Shown here: in pieces, positions 53,829 to 64,000 of the stretch
Position numbering within the stretch: the stretch's first letter is position 1
Layout: every line of letters begins with the position of its first letter
DNA from: Chrysaora quinquecirrha
Taxonomy: Eukaryota > Cnidaria > Scyphozoa > Semaeostomeae > Pelagiidae
Assembly: GCA_014526335.1 (NCBI GenBank)
Contig: JACTAT010000076.1
Coordinates: forward strand, 509,601 to 573,600
Reading direction: 5' to 3'
DNA: 64,000 nucleotides
Position numbers and translations under genes: made by a program
Notes under the pieces: generated by a model
Seen by the model: only the letters and a program-made list of their open reading frames with translations
Databases searched by the model: none
What the model was told of the DNA's origin: nothing

Positions 53829-54218
53829 ATGGCTTATTCGTCTCCTCTGAATAGTTTAACTGTTAGAATTGGGTATCCCTTTCCAAGACAGGATGAAGAA
53901 GAACGAGATATGAATATTGAAATAAACTCAATTTTTCATACATTGATCCAGCAGTATGAAGTATTGGCAAGAAGAAATTATTTGCTGCTGACATATCGGT
54001 TCATTCCTCCTTTTGCTATCATATTCGACCCGAATATCGAAACAGTTACCGATGATATTGCAGAAAAGATTCGAGAATACAAAAGAATGACGAAGAAATT
54101 TCAAGAAAAAGGATATGATTATCATTCTTGCAATGTTCACAGGCAACTTTTATCGAGAGCAAAGAATCGTTCAAAAATGAACTTCATAAAGAAAGTAAAT
54201 CAAAAGATTAACATTTAA
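53829..54218 (+). CDS. Unknown 129-aa protein, intact copy
   Basis: Full-length form of the gene at 6979. The C-terminus, missing from copy 1, is basic: RAKNRSKMNFIKKVNQKINI. It starts 85 bp after a TATAAATA box. Confidence 0.7.
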   Translation: MAYSSPLNSLTVRIGYPFPRQDEEERDMNIEINSIFHTLIQQYEVLARRNYLLLTYRFIPPFAIIFDPNIETVTDDIAEKIREYKRMTKKFQEKGYDYHSCNVHRQLLSRAKNRSKMNFIKKVNQKINI

Positions 54219-54283
54219 AAAAACATTTGAAACTTGTTTCTAACTTTTTTTGACAAATTGTATAGTAGTGGTACGCCTTTGCT

Positions 54284-54910
54284 TTACCAATAATCGTAAA
54301 TTCGTTCAACGAAATTGTTTAATTGTCGCAAGTCTTCTTCTTCGTCTTCGTCTTGTTCATTTTGAACTAATTCGTCTCCATTATGACGAACAGCAAATAC
54401 GTTTACGTCTCCTTCACGCATCATTTCTAGAATAATCTCTTGTATTTCTTCGTCTATTTCTCCCAATCTTGCACGTCTTTCTCGCAGATGTTTATTCTTC
54501 ATCTGACTAACCTTATTACATAACTTCACGAAATCTTGATATTGAGTCATACTACACAACATTTTCATCCTTTCTATTTCTTGTACGTCTTCTTCCTCAA
54601 ATATGTATTTATACCCTTTGTCTTTCAGATTTGATAGTAACGCATAATATTTTTCCTTTTCAACTTCAACTTTCCTGCCTTGTCTCTCAATATGATCATG
54701 ATTAGGACGATTACGGACGTTAGAATGACAAAGATGACTAACTATCGAAGCTTCGATTCGTAATTCATCCAGTAATTTTTCAAATTGATTTCTAACCGCT
54801 TTATTTATTTTATATTCTTTTTCATCGAGAATATCATTGTTAAAAGTACGATCTTCACCGTTTAAATTGCCATATAATCGCCGTCCTAAACAGTACCTTA
54901 ACCATGACAT
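54284..54910 (-). CDS. Unknown coiled-coil accessory protein, copy 2
   Basis: As at 7435-8061, with a few substitutions only (for example Cys to Phe near the C-terminus). Intact. Confidence 0.75.
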   Translation of the reverse strand: MSWLRYCLGRRLYGNLNGEDRTFNNDILDEKEYKINKAVRNQFEKLLDELRIEASIVSHLCHSNVRNRPNHDHIERQGRKVEVEKEKYYALLSNLKDKGYKYIFEEEDVQEIERMKMLCSMTQYQDFVKLCNKVSQMKNKHLRERRARLGEIDEEIQEIILEMMREGDVNVFAVRHNGDELVQNEQDEDEEEDLRQLNNFVERIYDYW

Positions 54911-55092
54911 TTTGTCTGACTCACTGAACACTATTTAAAATACAAATTGAATGAATGATAAAACGTATTGTCAATTTATATCGGATAGCGCCTTTAAATG
55001 ATTGATAGGTTGTCAAAAATGATTGATTGATTGATTGTTTGACAGAATATAATATATAGAGTTGCTTAATTAATATAATATTATTTTCAAAA
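54911..55092. promoter_or_regulatory. Divergent promoter, copy 2
   Basis: Same sites as 8062-8243. One base change makes TAATTGATTG into TGATTGATTG here. Confidence 0.65.
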
Positions 55093-55586
55093 ATGGCGCA
55101 GTGCTATAATCATTTTAAAGAATTTAGAAAGTTATGTGAAAACTATAGGTTATCTTATGGAAATGATTTAGACGTTTTACCGCAAGATGAATATGATTTC
55201 AATGTATTACTCTTTCAATATTATAATAAAGTTATTAAACATCTTGGACAGATGAATAAAAAAAGAAAACATTTTGTCATGGAACGATATCGTAGAAACG
55301 AATTTGAAATAATTTTGACAGAGAATGAAGAGCGAATTGAACAAACTTGAAGCAAACTTGCAACAAGCAGAAAAAGAATACAAGGCGTTGATAGCATTCG
55401 TGGAAGAAGAGAAAAATTTCTTTATATTTTAAAGATTCACATATGAACGAGATTGATGAATTAAAATCATGTAATTCATTGGCACAACAAATGAAAAATA
55501 TTATACTATGGAATGATATTAGTTCAACTATTGATGATATAGACTATATTTGGTGGAATGATTTGATAGACTCAGACAATGAATGA
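55093..55586 (+). pseudogene. Unknown coiled-coil protein, copy 2, without the insertion
   Basis: Counterpart of 8244-8886. Lacks the 137-bp duplication but has lost a CG near 55333 and has shorter A and T runs near 55415-55430. Ends DLIDSDNE at 55586. Confidence 0.6.
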
Positions 55587-55623
55587 TAATAGAGTAATTA
55601 TTATAAAGTTTATAACAAAGTTA

Positions 55624-56638
55624 TCAACCAAAACCGTATCTTTCTGTAAATAGTAATTCATCCCTAGCTGCCTCGTGTAAAATCCTATCTCTTCTTCTAA
55701 ATTCAGCAGCCTTTGCAGCTCTAATATTTTCTATCTCTGAAATATCATAAATCAAGCCTTTGAGATCATCTATACATTTTCTATTAGTAATAAACTTATA
55801 GTCATTGTCTATTTCAGCTTTCTTAATTAAAATAGATTTCAAAATTTCTTCTTGAAAGAGTTTTTCAAGTTTGTTTTTCTCTTCTCGTACTGTAGATTCA
55901 AATGTCGATGTTTGACATCTTTTCTTCCTATTTGACGTTTAATATGTCTTTCTTTCAATAGCTTTTTAATAGTAAATTCACAAACCCACTGCTCGTGAAA
56001 AGTGCACATCTTTCTGTATGTCCCACTATAATTTACTATATCACATGCATTATGAATGTTGACAAATCTTGTTTTCTTTTTCTTTTCATATTCTTGAATC
56101 CAATCTTCTACCAACTGTAGTATGCCAATTTCTTGAAAATAAGTTTCAAAAAATGATATTTGAAATTTTTTTTGTCATGAAGAATCTTGATAGTTTCGAA
56201 TTTGACTCTTCCACTCCATTTCGAACATGATATTTTTGGCATGTTTGGCAATTTGTTTAATCTTTCTCCTCGTAAGAGCAAAACTAAACTTATATAATCC
56301 GGTATAGGTGTGAATTTTCTATTTGCCTCCATGTCTTCTCCTTCGTACTGAGGAATTAGTGTATTACATGCTTCAATTCGAGCTTTAAATAATTGTTCGC
56401 ATTTAAATACCATCATGTATATTTCTTTATAACTCTCATACATTTGAATGTGATCTCTTTCGCAAATTAAATCTTTTTCCTCACATTTTTGTCGCCAAAC
56501 ACAGTCTTCGTAGCATATTTCATTTATATTTTTGTTCATAAGACTCATGTTCAAAATATCCTTGACATTGCAATATTTTAGAATCTCGATTAGAATACAG
56601 CGAATGCCCAATACATCAGGGTATGGATACTCAGCCAT
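55624..56638 (-). pseudogene. F-box-like protein A, copy 2, frameshifted
   Basis: Counterpart of 8924-9937. F-box intact at the N-terminus; one-base changes near 56150-56170 and 55920 break the frame. Confidence 0.75.
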
Positions 56639-56825
56639 TGCACTCTACTTAATTTTTTAGTGAAAAATAAATTTATAAAACTTTTTATCTTTACACTCTT
56701 ATTTATATGTTAAATAATGAGTGATTGACATGTTTATTAAAACATTGATTGATTGATTGACAGTTCTATTGTTTAAAAAAGTATTTTTAAACCCGTCACC
56801 TATAAACAAAATATTAATTGTAAAA
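56639..56825. promoter_or_regulatory. Divergent promoter with exact TGATTGACAG, copy 2
   Basis: The decamer at 56754-56763 and TGATTGACAT at 56722-56731 are kept. Confidence 0.7.
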
Positions 56826-56966
56826 ATGACCTCTGATGGAGCTGCAGAAATTATCGTTCAAGAAAAACAAGAAAGTAACATCTTAGAACAAATTTATATA
56901 TTCGTTATTGTTACTATTTGGCTGATGTGTTGCTTTTTTTACATTTGGGATTTTTTTGTTCCTTGA
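56826..56966 (+). CDS. 46-aa single-pass membrane protein, copy 2
   Basis: Same as 10125-10265; last residue Pro instead of Ser. Confidence 0.6.
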   Translation: MTSDGAAEIIVQEKQESNILEQIYIFVIVTIWLMCCFFYIWDFFVP

Positions 56967-56985
56967 ATGTTTTGAATCGTCTAAA

Positions 56986-57153
56986 ATGACAGACGAAGAA
57001 GAAGATGGAATATTCAATATGGAAGAAGGGGAAGAAAGCGGAAAATGTAATTTGACGAGACGAAAAAGAAGACTTATCAATACTATGAAAAATCTTAATA
57101 CGAACATCGTCGATAAAGCTAGAAGAACAAAGACAAAAATTGAGAAAAAATAA
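56986..57153 (+). CDS. 55-aa acidic-then-basic small protein, copy 2
   Basis: Identical in sequence to 10285-10452. Confidence 0.55.
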   Translation: MTDEEEDGIFNMEEGEESGKCNLTRRKRRLINTMKNLNTNIVDKARRTKTKIEKK

Positions 57154-57296
57154 CATGAAGTGTATTCCAATATAACAACAAGCAATATGACTCCTTTTTT
57201 AAATAATTCAATAGTATGATTGGCATTATACAACTTGAACGTGATTATATATATCTATATATTTCTTTCTTTCTTTCTTTTTGACAAAAATTTCAA

Positions 57297-58175
57297 CTAC
57301 TGACCAAACAACGAATCAGGATCATAATTCCCTACCATTAAAAAGTCTATGTCAAACCAAATAATTGAAAAAAGAACTTTATTAATAATTTCTTCTTCGT
57401 TTAGTCTTTCTTTGTTCTCAAATGATTGCATTAAACTGGCTTTCATGTAAGTATTAGTTCCACCATCCCTTTTGTATTTAATAAATTCTGTTACATTTTC
57501 TTGTTTATCTAAATGTTCTAATTGTATTTCATTTTTTGATTTATTAATAAATGTCAACAATTTTCGTTGTAAAATCCTTTCCTCTTTATATCTACTCAAT
57601 AGAATCTCTCTTGCTACCTCAGTTGAATAATTACATCGCCCTTCTTTCGTTTTCGTAGAAAAAGATTTCATCACCAAACTTGATTTTAACATTTTTTGGG
57701 TGATCTTGAATATTTGTATAAAGTCTTCTCTAGCAATTTTATTTAACTTAAAATGTGCTTGTTCTGCAATTTGGAGCTTAGATGTTCCATCTTTACAAGT
57801 TGTTTGAGAATTACAAAATTCAATTGCTTCATTTATTGTAAACAACCTTCCTTTCATTAGTATGATATATATGTGTATCCAATCAGGTATAGTATCCAGT
57901 CCTTCATGTTGAAAACATCTTTTAAATATGACTCGTTTGCATTTCCATAATGTAGAGTAAAGTTCAAAGTAATTATCAAAATTTCCTCTGCATTCAATAC
58001 CTAAGTGCGCTTTGCATTTACTCCTCCAAAAAAATATATTCCTTTCAACTTGTTTGTTCACATTCTTATTACTTTGCATCAAATTTAACACATCTTTTAT
58101 ATCTAACTTATTTAAAATATTAGCGAGAATCAAATCATTTGCGATTGTATTTTCAAAATCACAGATGTCTTCCAT
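57297..58175 (-). CDS. F-box-like protein B, intact copy
   Basis: Encodes 292 residues from MEDICDFENTIANDL. The F-box spans about residues 10-55 (ILNKLDIKDVLNL ... FFWRSKC). A middle IPDWIHIYIILMKGRL block links it to protein A. The C-terminal half is helical and ends NYDPDSLFGQ. As an F-box protein it should bind Skp1 and select a target for SCF ubiquitylation; the target is unknown. The ATG at 58175 lies 45 bp after a TATA box and the TGTCAATCA-bearing region. Confidence 0.75.
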   Translation of the reverse strand: MEDICDFENTIANDLILANILNKLDIKDVLNLMQSNKNVNKQVERNIFFWRSKCKAHLGIECRGNFDNYFELYSTLWKCKRVIFKRCFQHEGLDTIPDWIHIYIILMKGRLFTINEAIEFCNSQTTCKDGTSKLQIAEQAHFKLNKIAREDFIQIFKITQKMLKSSLVMKSFSTKTKEGRCNYSTEVAREILLSRYKEERILQRKLLTFINKSKNEIQLEHLDKQENVTEFIKYKRDGGTNTYMKASLMQSFENKERLNEEEIINKVLFSIIWFDIDFLMVGNYDPDSLFGQ

Positions 58176-58337
58176 TTTTGCAATCAACTCAACTAAATTT
58201 GAGCGCAATATACGCAGCTTATATACAAGAAAAAATAATACAAATGTCAATCAATCAATTGTCAAAATGAATCAATCAGAAAAAGATATTAATCTCCATA
58301 GTAATAACAAAAGCATTGCCATATCTATTGTTCTTTT
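58176..58337. promoter_or_regulatory. F-box B promoter region, copy 2
   Basis: TGTCAATCAATCAATTGTCA at about 58243-58262, and a minus-strand TATATAAG box near 58218-58226. Confidence 0.6.
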
Positions 58338-59606
58338 TTATGATTTTTTAAGTCTAAACTTCAGTTCAATATAAGCGCTCACTAACAGTTTTTCTCCAGA
58401 TGAATTTGTCATCGTCATATTAAACATATCGAGAGACTGATTTTTCAAATCACAAAAAATTGGTGTTATAGGTTCATATGAAAACATATCATTTCCATCG
58501 GATAAAGTGGTTATAAAGGAAGGAATAACAGTCAATATTGGGGCAAATACATCTCCTAAAAAAGTGTCTTCAATATTCTCGCTGTATATAAAATAATCTT
58601 CTCCAGATAAAGTATTTGCAATAGGGGACATTGCTTGAACTAATTCACTTTTTGATGTTATGCTAGAAAAACCCTCTGACATATAGCGAAATTCATCTTC
58701 AATTACTGCATGATTTGGGATATATGATAATTGTTCGTATCTCTTCCATATAACCCCTTTTATATTGTCTTTTGTTCTATCTAATAATTCAAAGCCGAGA
58801 AAAGGAAACAATTTCTGGCCAACTGCTATACTTTGAACATAAGGGGAAATATTCATAATATGAGTTTGAAGAATGTTATATTTTTCATCTACTTTCATGA
58901 TCCATTGCCATTTCATCCAATTTCCATCTATATTCCATTGTTCATCGTTATTGTAAGGAATATAATCAAACAACTGTTTACTGTCTTTAGTGGGATAATT
59001 TTTTAAAACCATTTTTTTAAAGGCTCTTTCAAAAGTAAATATTTCTCCTTCAACATCAGTCGTAGAAAATTCATTAAAATCTGTAATAACACCCAGAATC
59101 TCCTTAACAGATACTGTCTTTTGGTTTAGTGGTATATAACGTTCATTCAACATCTTAGCTACATCAAGGCGGATCATGGATGCCATTGGCTGTTTAAAAT
59201 CCATACAGTAAACTCCATTAGATACATTTGTAACGCAATTATAATAATTATCTCTCACTGAAATATCGTTATGTTTTCGCGTAATGTACATTAGCTGCTC
59301 ATCAAAACTTCGGTTTACTTCATTATGTGTATAATTTTTCCATGCCCCGACATTTATTTCTACCAACCAATCATTTACATTATACTCTGTCGGAATCACT
59401 ACAACTGGAATGCCTTTTTCTTTATCATATTCACCATAGTTAAAAACAATCTTTTGTAAAGCTACTTGCCATCCATCAATTATTTGTAATGTGCGCAAAT
59501 CATCTACTTTCAATAAACTATCGTGTATCTTTAAATAATTAGAAAAGTTACTGTCATAATAACCTTGTAATAAAAATTCATCTTGATTGCTTCTAAACGA
59601 AGTCAT
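58338..59606 (-). CDS. 422-aa virion-type protein, intact copy
   Basis: Unbroken version of the gene split by the gypsy element in copy 1. MTSFRSNQDEFLLQG start, an early DGWQVALQKIVFN strand, and a C-terminal VFAPILTVIPSFI ... SAYIELKFRLK pattern that resembles Polinton virion-associated proteins ending in a short basic strand. The ATG overlaps the upstream stop as ATGA (59603-59606). Penton, minor capsid or fibre-like roles are possible; none is proven by sequence alone. Confidence 0.85.
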   Translation of the reverse strand: MTSFRSNQDEFLLQGYYDSNFSNYLKIHDSLLKVDDLRTLQIIDGWQVALQKIVFNYGEYDKEKGIPVVVIPTEYNVNDWLVEINVGAWKNYTHNEVNRSFDEQLMYITRKHNDISVRDNYYNCVTNVSNGVYCMDFKQPMASMIRLDVAKMLNERYIPLNQKTVSVKEILGVITDFNEFSTTDVEGEIFTFERAFKKMVLKNYPTKDSKQLFDYIPYNNDEQWNIDGNWMKWQWIMKVDEKYNILQTHIMNISPYVQSIAVGQKLFPFLGFELLDRTKDNIKGVIWKRYEQLSYIPNHAVIEDEFRYMSEGFSSITSKSELVQAMSPIANTLSGEDYFIYSENIEDTFLGDVFAPILTVIPSFITTLSDGNDMFSYEPITPIFCDLKNQSLDMFNMTMTNSSGEKLLVSAYIELKFRLKKS

Positions 59607-60106
59607 ATTTCTCCAATGTTATATACTGCCGGATCAGTTGTAAATAATAACTCAACTTTAAAAAATGAAGGATTAAATACTTCGTTTGTTGAAATATTGC
59701 GTAAATATAAATTACACTGTAATTTATTAATAAATGCACAATCTTTGAAGACAATCTGATTTGGTGAATATTTATTAATATTCCCTTTTATATTAACTCT
59801 TTTAACTTGATAATCAGATCTATTAAAAAATATATCGCCAAGTAAAGTTGGAATATTAGTAATTATTTGATCTCCGATTTTCAAATAGTCGAAAAAAGGA
59901 TTTAGATTTAACGCTTTATTCTCAACTAAATCTGCACTACATAAATCTAATAAGACATCAAAACAATCATCTGAAAAATAAATAGATTTCACTCCAACTT
60001 TTAGCTTATTATCTTCACAACTTTTATATAATACATCAAGATTTCTCTGCTCCCTCGAAATCAAAGTCGCTTTATTAACATTTTGAATTAATACTCTTTC
60101 TGTCAT
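59603..60106 (-). CDS. 167-aa virion-type protein, intact copy
   Basis: Intact version of 19698-20200. Shorter than its neighbours; strand-rich throughout (KRVNIKGNINKY, CNLYLRNI, FFKVELLFTT). Both ends overlap neighbouring genes by ATGA. Probably part of the same assembly. Confidence 0.8.
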   Translation of the reverse strand: MTERVLIQNVNKATLISREQRNLDVLYKSCEDNKLKVGVKSIYFSDDCFDVLLDLCSADLVENKALNLNPFFDYLKIGDQIITNIPTLLGDIFFNRSDYQVKRVNIKGNINKYSPNQIVFKDCAFINKLQCNLYLRNISTNEVFNPSFFKVELLFTTDPAVYNIGEI

Positions 60107-61404
60107 CTTGGGGTTATATATATCTCAATTATAGTTTCTCCTCCAACTTTTGTGCGCGTATGAGAGTGAATAATTTTCTCTTTAGAGTCTAAATCCGGTG
60201 GATTTGGAACAATTTGCAACCAGAATGTTTGAAATACATTAGTCTGAATTGAGGAATATGATAATTCTTTATATTCTTCAAACTGATTCAACCATGAAGT
60301 TCTTTTATAACCATTATTATTAAATTGTAAATATAAATTTGCTAAATTTTTATCAGTTCTTCCAGATGATAAATTTGGCTCAATAATATTACATCTAAGC
60401 GAATATACCTCGGGTAGGTTGCTAAATAAATGATTTGCTGGATCCAATGGAAAGCCCCTCTCCATTCCTTTATGAGTTGGAACAGGATAATTTTGATCGT
60501 ATAAAGGTATACTACTTTCCCTGCTGCCAAATTTGTCCAAAATAAAATGTCTAAATAATCTTTTGTCAAGTCCATATCACTCCCTTTATTATAATTTCTA
60601 TATAGAATATAATAACCATATTTTGTTTCAGGATGCCTATCTTTCAAATAATTCCATAATAATTTTGTAGAATGTCCCATTTTCACTGCGATATTTTCAT
60701 GATATTCTGCAAATGCATTAGGAAAATAATCTTCCTTTAAATTATCCAATCCTAATCTCTCCACCACCATTCTTCCAAATCTACATATCTGAAATTGTTG
60801 AGACTGATCATAACCCATATCATTTTCAATATCCATACCACGAAAGCCTAAATCAAAATAATCATTTCCAGTTTTATGTTCCAAATATATTATTGACTGT
60901 TGTGGCCACACACCAACACCATTTTCCCATCCAGCGAAATCAAATTTCAAATTAAAATTTGAATTTAAAAGGTATTAATTTTAATTAGATCCCAATTTCC
61001 TTCATTTTTCCATGTGAGCGCTTCACTAGGGGGGAGATAAATTCTTTGATACAAATCCTGTTCTCCTGTCCAATTATGAGTAACGTTTTGAGAATTGAAT
61101 AGTTTTTCATATCTAAAATATCACCTGTTTCATCATCATTTATGTTGAATTTATCCTTAAATGTTGCATTGTGGCTATTAAAAGGACAACTGATTCTTTT
61201 AAACCAAAAATATTGGGCAAAATTCGGTTTTTCCCTGGCGGGAAGTATAGCCTTCGTACAACACATCATCCAAAGTTGAGAAGGGTCGAGATTAATGCTT
61301 TCTTTCAAAACCACTCTGAAATTTGTATTATCATCATACACTGAAGCTTTTGCTGATGAAATAGCAGTAATCCTTTGAGATTTTTTTGTGTACAAACCGG
61401 CCAT
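60103..61404 (-). pseudogene. 434-aa virion-type protein, copy 2, frameshifted
   Basis: Counterpart of 20197-21501, with frame changes near 60520 (one C lost), 60970 and 61117, each in a short run. Confidence 0.8.
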
Positions 61405-61412
61405 TCTTAATC

Positions 61413-62679
61413 TTATTCGTTATCTGAATCAATTATATCTTCTCTATGTCGTTTTGCCTCTTTCTCGTTATCTGAAATTTCAGGTTCTAATGCAATGAAA
61501 AATCCTTTTAGAAATATAGTTATTCACTTTTACTCTTCCTTTAACTCTGATACGCACTTCTTGAAGTTGACGTTTAGTAATCCAGACTGGTTTATGATAG
61601 ATTGAACATTTTATTAAGTACCATTGAGTATTATTTGATTTTTGTCTTTTTAATATTTTTTCAATTTTTACTAAGTTTGGAAAGTGAACTGCTTGAATTT
61701 GTTCTGCATAAAATTTTCCTTCTATAATTTGCCCTCCTAAATCTTTAAGAATATAAGCAAACGGTGAATAACCCATCAGAATACTTGATATTTGAAAGAT
61801 TTCGTCTGTCCACTGTTTATTAAATCCTCTTTTGAACGTTTTATTCGTCGATGCAATACGCACATAGTCTTTTACTTTGTAACGTGGGCTTTTCTTTCGA
61901 GATTTTGGAAGTTTGCTTTCTTGTTGGGCCCAATATTTCCTAAGATTTTTCTTTACTATCGGATAATTGTTAACGTTAACTTCATTAGGAGCCATTCCTA
62001 TAATTCTATGCTTTGAATTATTTATGCTCTCCACGATATCAGGTAAAACATTAATATAATTGTAATCTCCTTTTGTTTTTCTACTATCTAAATATTTTAC
62101 AATCCTTCCTTTTAAAGTTCTATTATATCTTTCGACCACAGCACATTTAGGATCATCATTAGAAAAAAATAATTTTATATTATTTTCTATTGCTAAATTA
62201 CGAAATGACTTATTAATAAATTCAGACCCATGATCTGCTCTAAGAAGTTTCGGTCTACGGACTGTGGATTCAAGAATATCTTTAAACGCCAAAACACTTG
62301 ATACGCCAGTTTTATTAGCAATTGGTCTAACCCAAGCATGCTTATCGAATTGGTCTATACAACAAAACAAATAACGTATTCCTCTATTCATTTGTGGACG
62401 AAAAATTCTATCGCTTTGGACATCCATCAAGTCTATTTCCCAGCAATAGTCTTGTCTTCCAACTTTAATAGGAGGATGAATGAATTTTTTTCTAACAGGT
62501 TTAAATGAGCTATATGTATTATTTGACTTAGCCCATTCATTTACTTGTTTCCGTGTTAAACTCGGTATTTCTTTTTTTGCATGATCATAAAAGCTATTCA
62601 GTCCTCCTAGAGAACCAGGAAATGCAGGATTATTGTACAAATCTGTCAAATGCTCCGATAATGAATTATCCATTCTCAA
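61413..62679 (-). pseudogene. Polinton integrase, copy 2, C-terminal frameshift
   Basis: Catalytic core identical in layout to 21510-22778 (D in WEIDLMDVQ, LRADHGSEF, VVERYNRTL). Bases lost from runs near 61500 end the frame early at 61480, after the chromodomain. Confidence 0.92.
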
Positions 62680-62847
62680 GACTTCTATTACAAATTAATA
62701 ATACTACTCTTTTATAAGTCCATAATCATATATAAAACATACATATTATTTTTCTTATTAGAATCTGTCAAACTTTTTTAAGAATAATATAGATTTTAAC
62801 AGTTTCTTTTCATCTTATCATTTTGTATCCTTTAGATTCCGCTTTTT

Positions 62848-63013
62848 CTAAAAGTTTAAACGTTTTTTACCAAGAATTTGGTGAATTTTCAAATCATTTT
62901 CTTTTCCACTTCGTCTTTGCTTTTTCACCTTCATTATCACTTTCGTCAGATGACAGTGACGAATCACTTTCACTACTACTACTGCTACTACTATTATCGC
63001 TATTTATCACCAT
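62848..63013 (-). pseudogene. 55-aa Ser/acid-rich small protein, copy 2
   Basis: Counterpart of 22950-23117, length not a multiple of three because runs differ near 62905-62925. The ATGGTGA stop/start overlap is kept. Confidence 0.45.
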
Positions 63014-64000
63014 CGCTTTTTAACTTTATTCTTTTTATCTCTGTTATCTAAAGCTTTTATGACCTTATATACAATATAATCTTCATCTATCAGTTTATCT
63101 CTTCTCCTGCCAATCTTTCTTTATACATATTATTATTAGATAAACGCATTCTTTTTGCTGCTCCCAAATACTCTCTTTCACTTACATTATCAACTTCATC
63201 TTCTTCTTCATCACTATCGCTATATCTATTCCTCTTTTCACTTTTCCCACTCAATACTTTCTTCAATGATTTTTCTATCTGATCAGCAAACATTTTATTA
63301 ATTGACGTTTCCCCTCTGCCACTCAAATCTCCTTTATATCTTTGATTTTTTTCTCTTTCTTCCTGTCGTCTTTTTTTAACTCTGTCGCTTATGCTGGTAT
63401 ATTGGTCTTCTCTTCCGTCTTCGTCACCACTTTCAAATCGATTTAGTAAATCTGATCTAGTAGCACTTGTAGCATCTGAAGGACGAGTAGGAGTTTCACC
63501 TTCACTAGCTTCGTTTTTCTTATATATTCTTTGGGATCCTTATTTAATAATTCTTTAATTTTCGTATCTGTTTCTGCTGATTTCTTTAAAATATCTCGAA
63601 TTCTTTCACTACTTGTAATGCCTTTCTTAATAGGAGTATTTATTTCTTTTTTTATTCTTTCTTTTTTTTTTAAAACACTAATATTTCTTAGATGATCTTG
63701 TAGAGATCTTGGAAAATCACTAATTGGCATTCCTTCAGAAATTAAAGTTTCAGCAATTGGAATCAATCCTATAGGAGGATAATTATACGAATGTGGATTA
63801 TTTAAATATGCCACCATTTTGGTTAATGAAGCACCATTCTCAATCTTATTTCCATTTATAAATAGTGATTTATCATCTTTAGAAAAACGGACATGATTAC
63901 TGACTCTTAAATATTTCAGAAATTCTTTAGTATTCCAACTGGCTTTATGAAGCAATTTTAGACTTTCTTTACTCAAGCCTCCTTCATCGTTAATGAACTG
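63007..64000 (-). pseudogene. Long coiled-coil structural-block protein, copy 2, cut by window end
   Basis: Reads through the place where copy 1 has the TGA (63829 region), proving that the two copy 1 pieces belong to one gene. Frame changes near 63108 and 63517 break it here. Confidence 0.6.

Overview
The window is eukaryotic nuclear DNA, AT-rich, almost certainly from an animal. Genes have short spliceosomal introns (86-98 bp, one of 431 bp), TATA boxes and no bacterial ribosome-binding sites. A captured TRAF-C domain, LINE, gypsy and TA-flanked MITE insertions and a minisatellite fit a metazoan; a cnidarian or other aquatic invertebrate is my guess, at low confidence.

Most of the window is two nearly identical, same-orientation copies of a very large Maverick/Polinton (adintovirus-like) element. 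Copy 1 runs from before base 1 to its right terminal inverted repeat, which ends at 34886. Copy 2 starts at its left terminal inverted repeat at 41032 and runs past base 64000. Base 1 of copy 1 matches base 46851 of copy 2. Combining the two, and removing the retrotransposon, gives an element of about 34 kb, large for a Polinton. It carries the hallmark genes: protein-primed type-B DNA polymerase (with an N-terminal C2H2 finger array), DDE integrase with chromodomain, FtsK/HerA-like packaging ATPase (Walker A GKSGCGKT), adenain-like protease, double-jelly-roll major capsid protein (C-terminal part) and several other probable virion proteins.

Layout, using composite element order: left TIR; rightward block (unknown 145-aa gene, capsid, protease, two small basic proteins with adenain-type cleavage motifs); polymerase on the minus strand; an accessory block of divergent gene pairs including two tandem F-box-like proteins; a minus-strand structural block (three related virion-type genes with ATGA stop/start overlaps, integrase, a long coiled-coil protein, small basic and acidic proteins); a second accessory block including a TRAF-like protein; the ATPase; spliced acidic and unknown genes; a subterminal tandem array; right TIR.

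The most striking signal is regulatory. The promoters of the polymerase and accessory genes carry TGATTGACA(G), TGTCAATCA and TGACA-N2-TGTCA sites, including exact TGATTGACAG (PBX-MEIS/PREP type) and TGACAGCTGTCA (MEIS/TGIF type), usually between two diverging TATA boxes. I do not see these sites upstream of integrase, ATPase or the structural block, which suggests an early/late promoter split built on host TALE-homeodomain factors. The subterminal array next to the right TIR repeats the same decamer eleven times.

Copy 1 is interrupted at 12406-19198 by a Ty3/gypsy LTR retrotransposon (218/217-bp LTRs, TTAA target duplication; the empty site is visible in copy 2). It has a MYND zinc finger after the gag knuckle and a canonical A AAA AAC slippery site. 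Between the two Polintons lie about 6.1 kb of flanking DNA (34887-41031) with three related TA-flanked MITEs, a CTCCACATTACTG minisatellite and a dead LINE reverse-transcriptase fragment.

Both Polinton copies are broken in many genes, often in different ones. Many breaks are single-base changes in homopolymers, so assembly error and true decay are mixed; 41741-42724 looks like corrupted consensus sequence.
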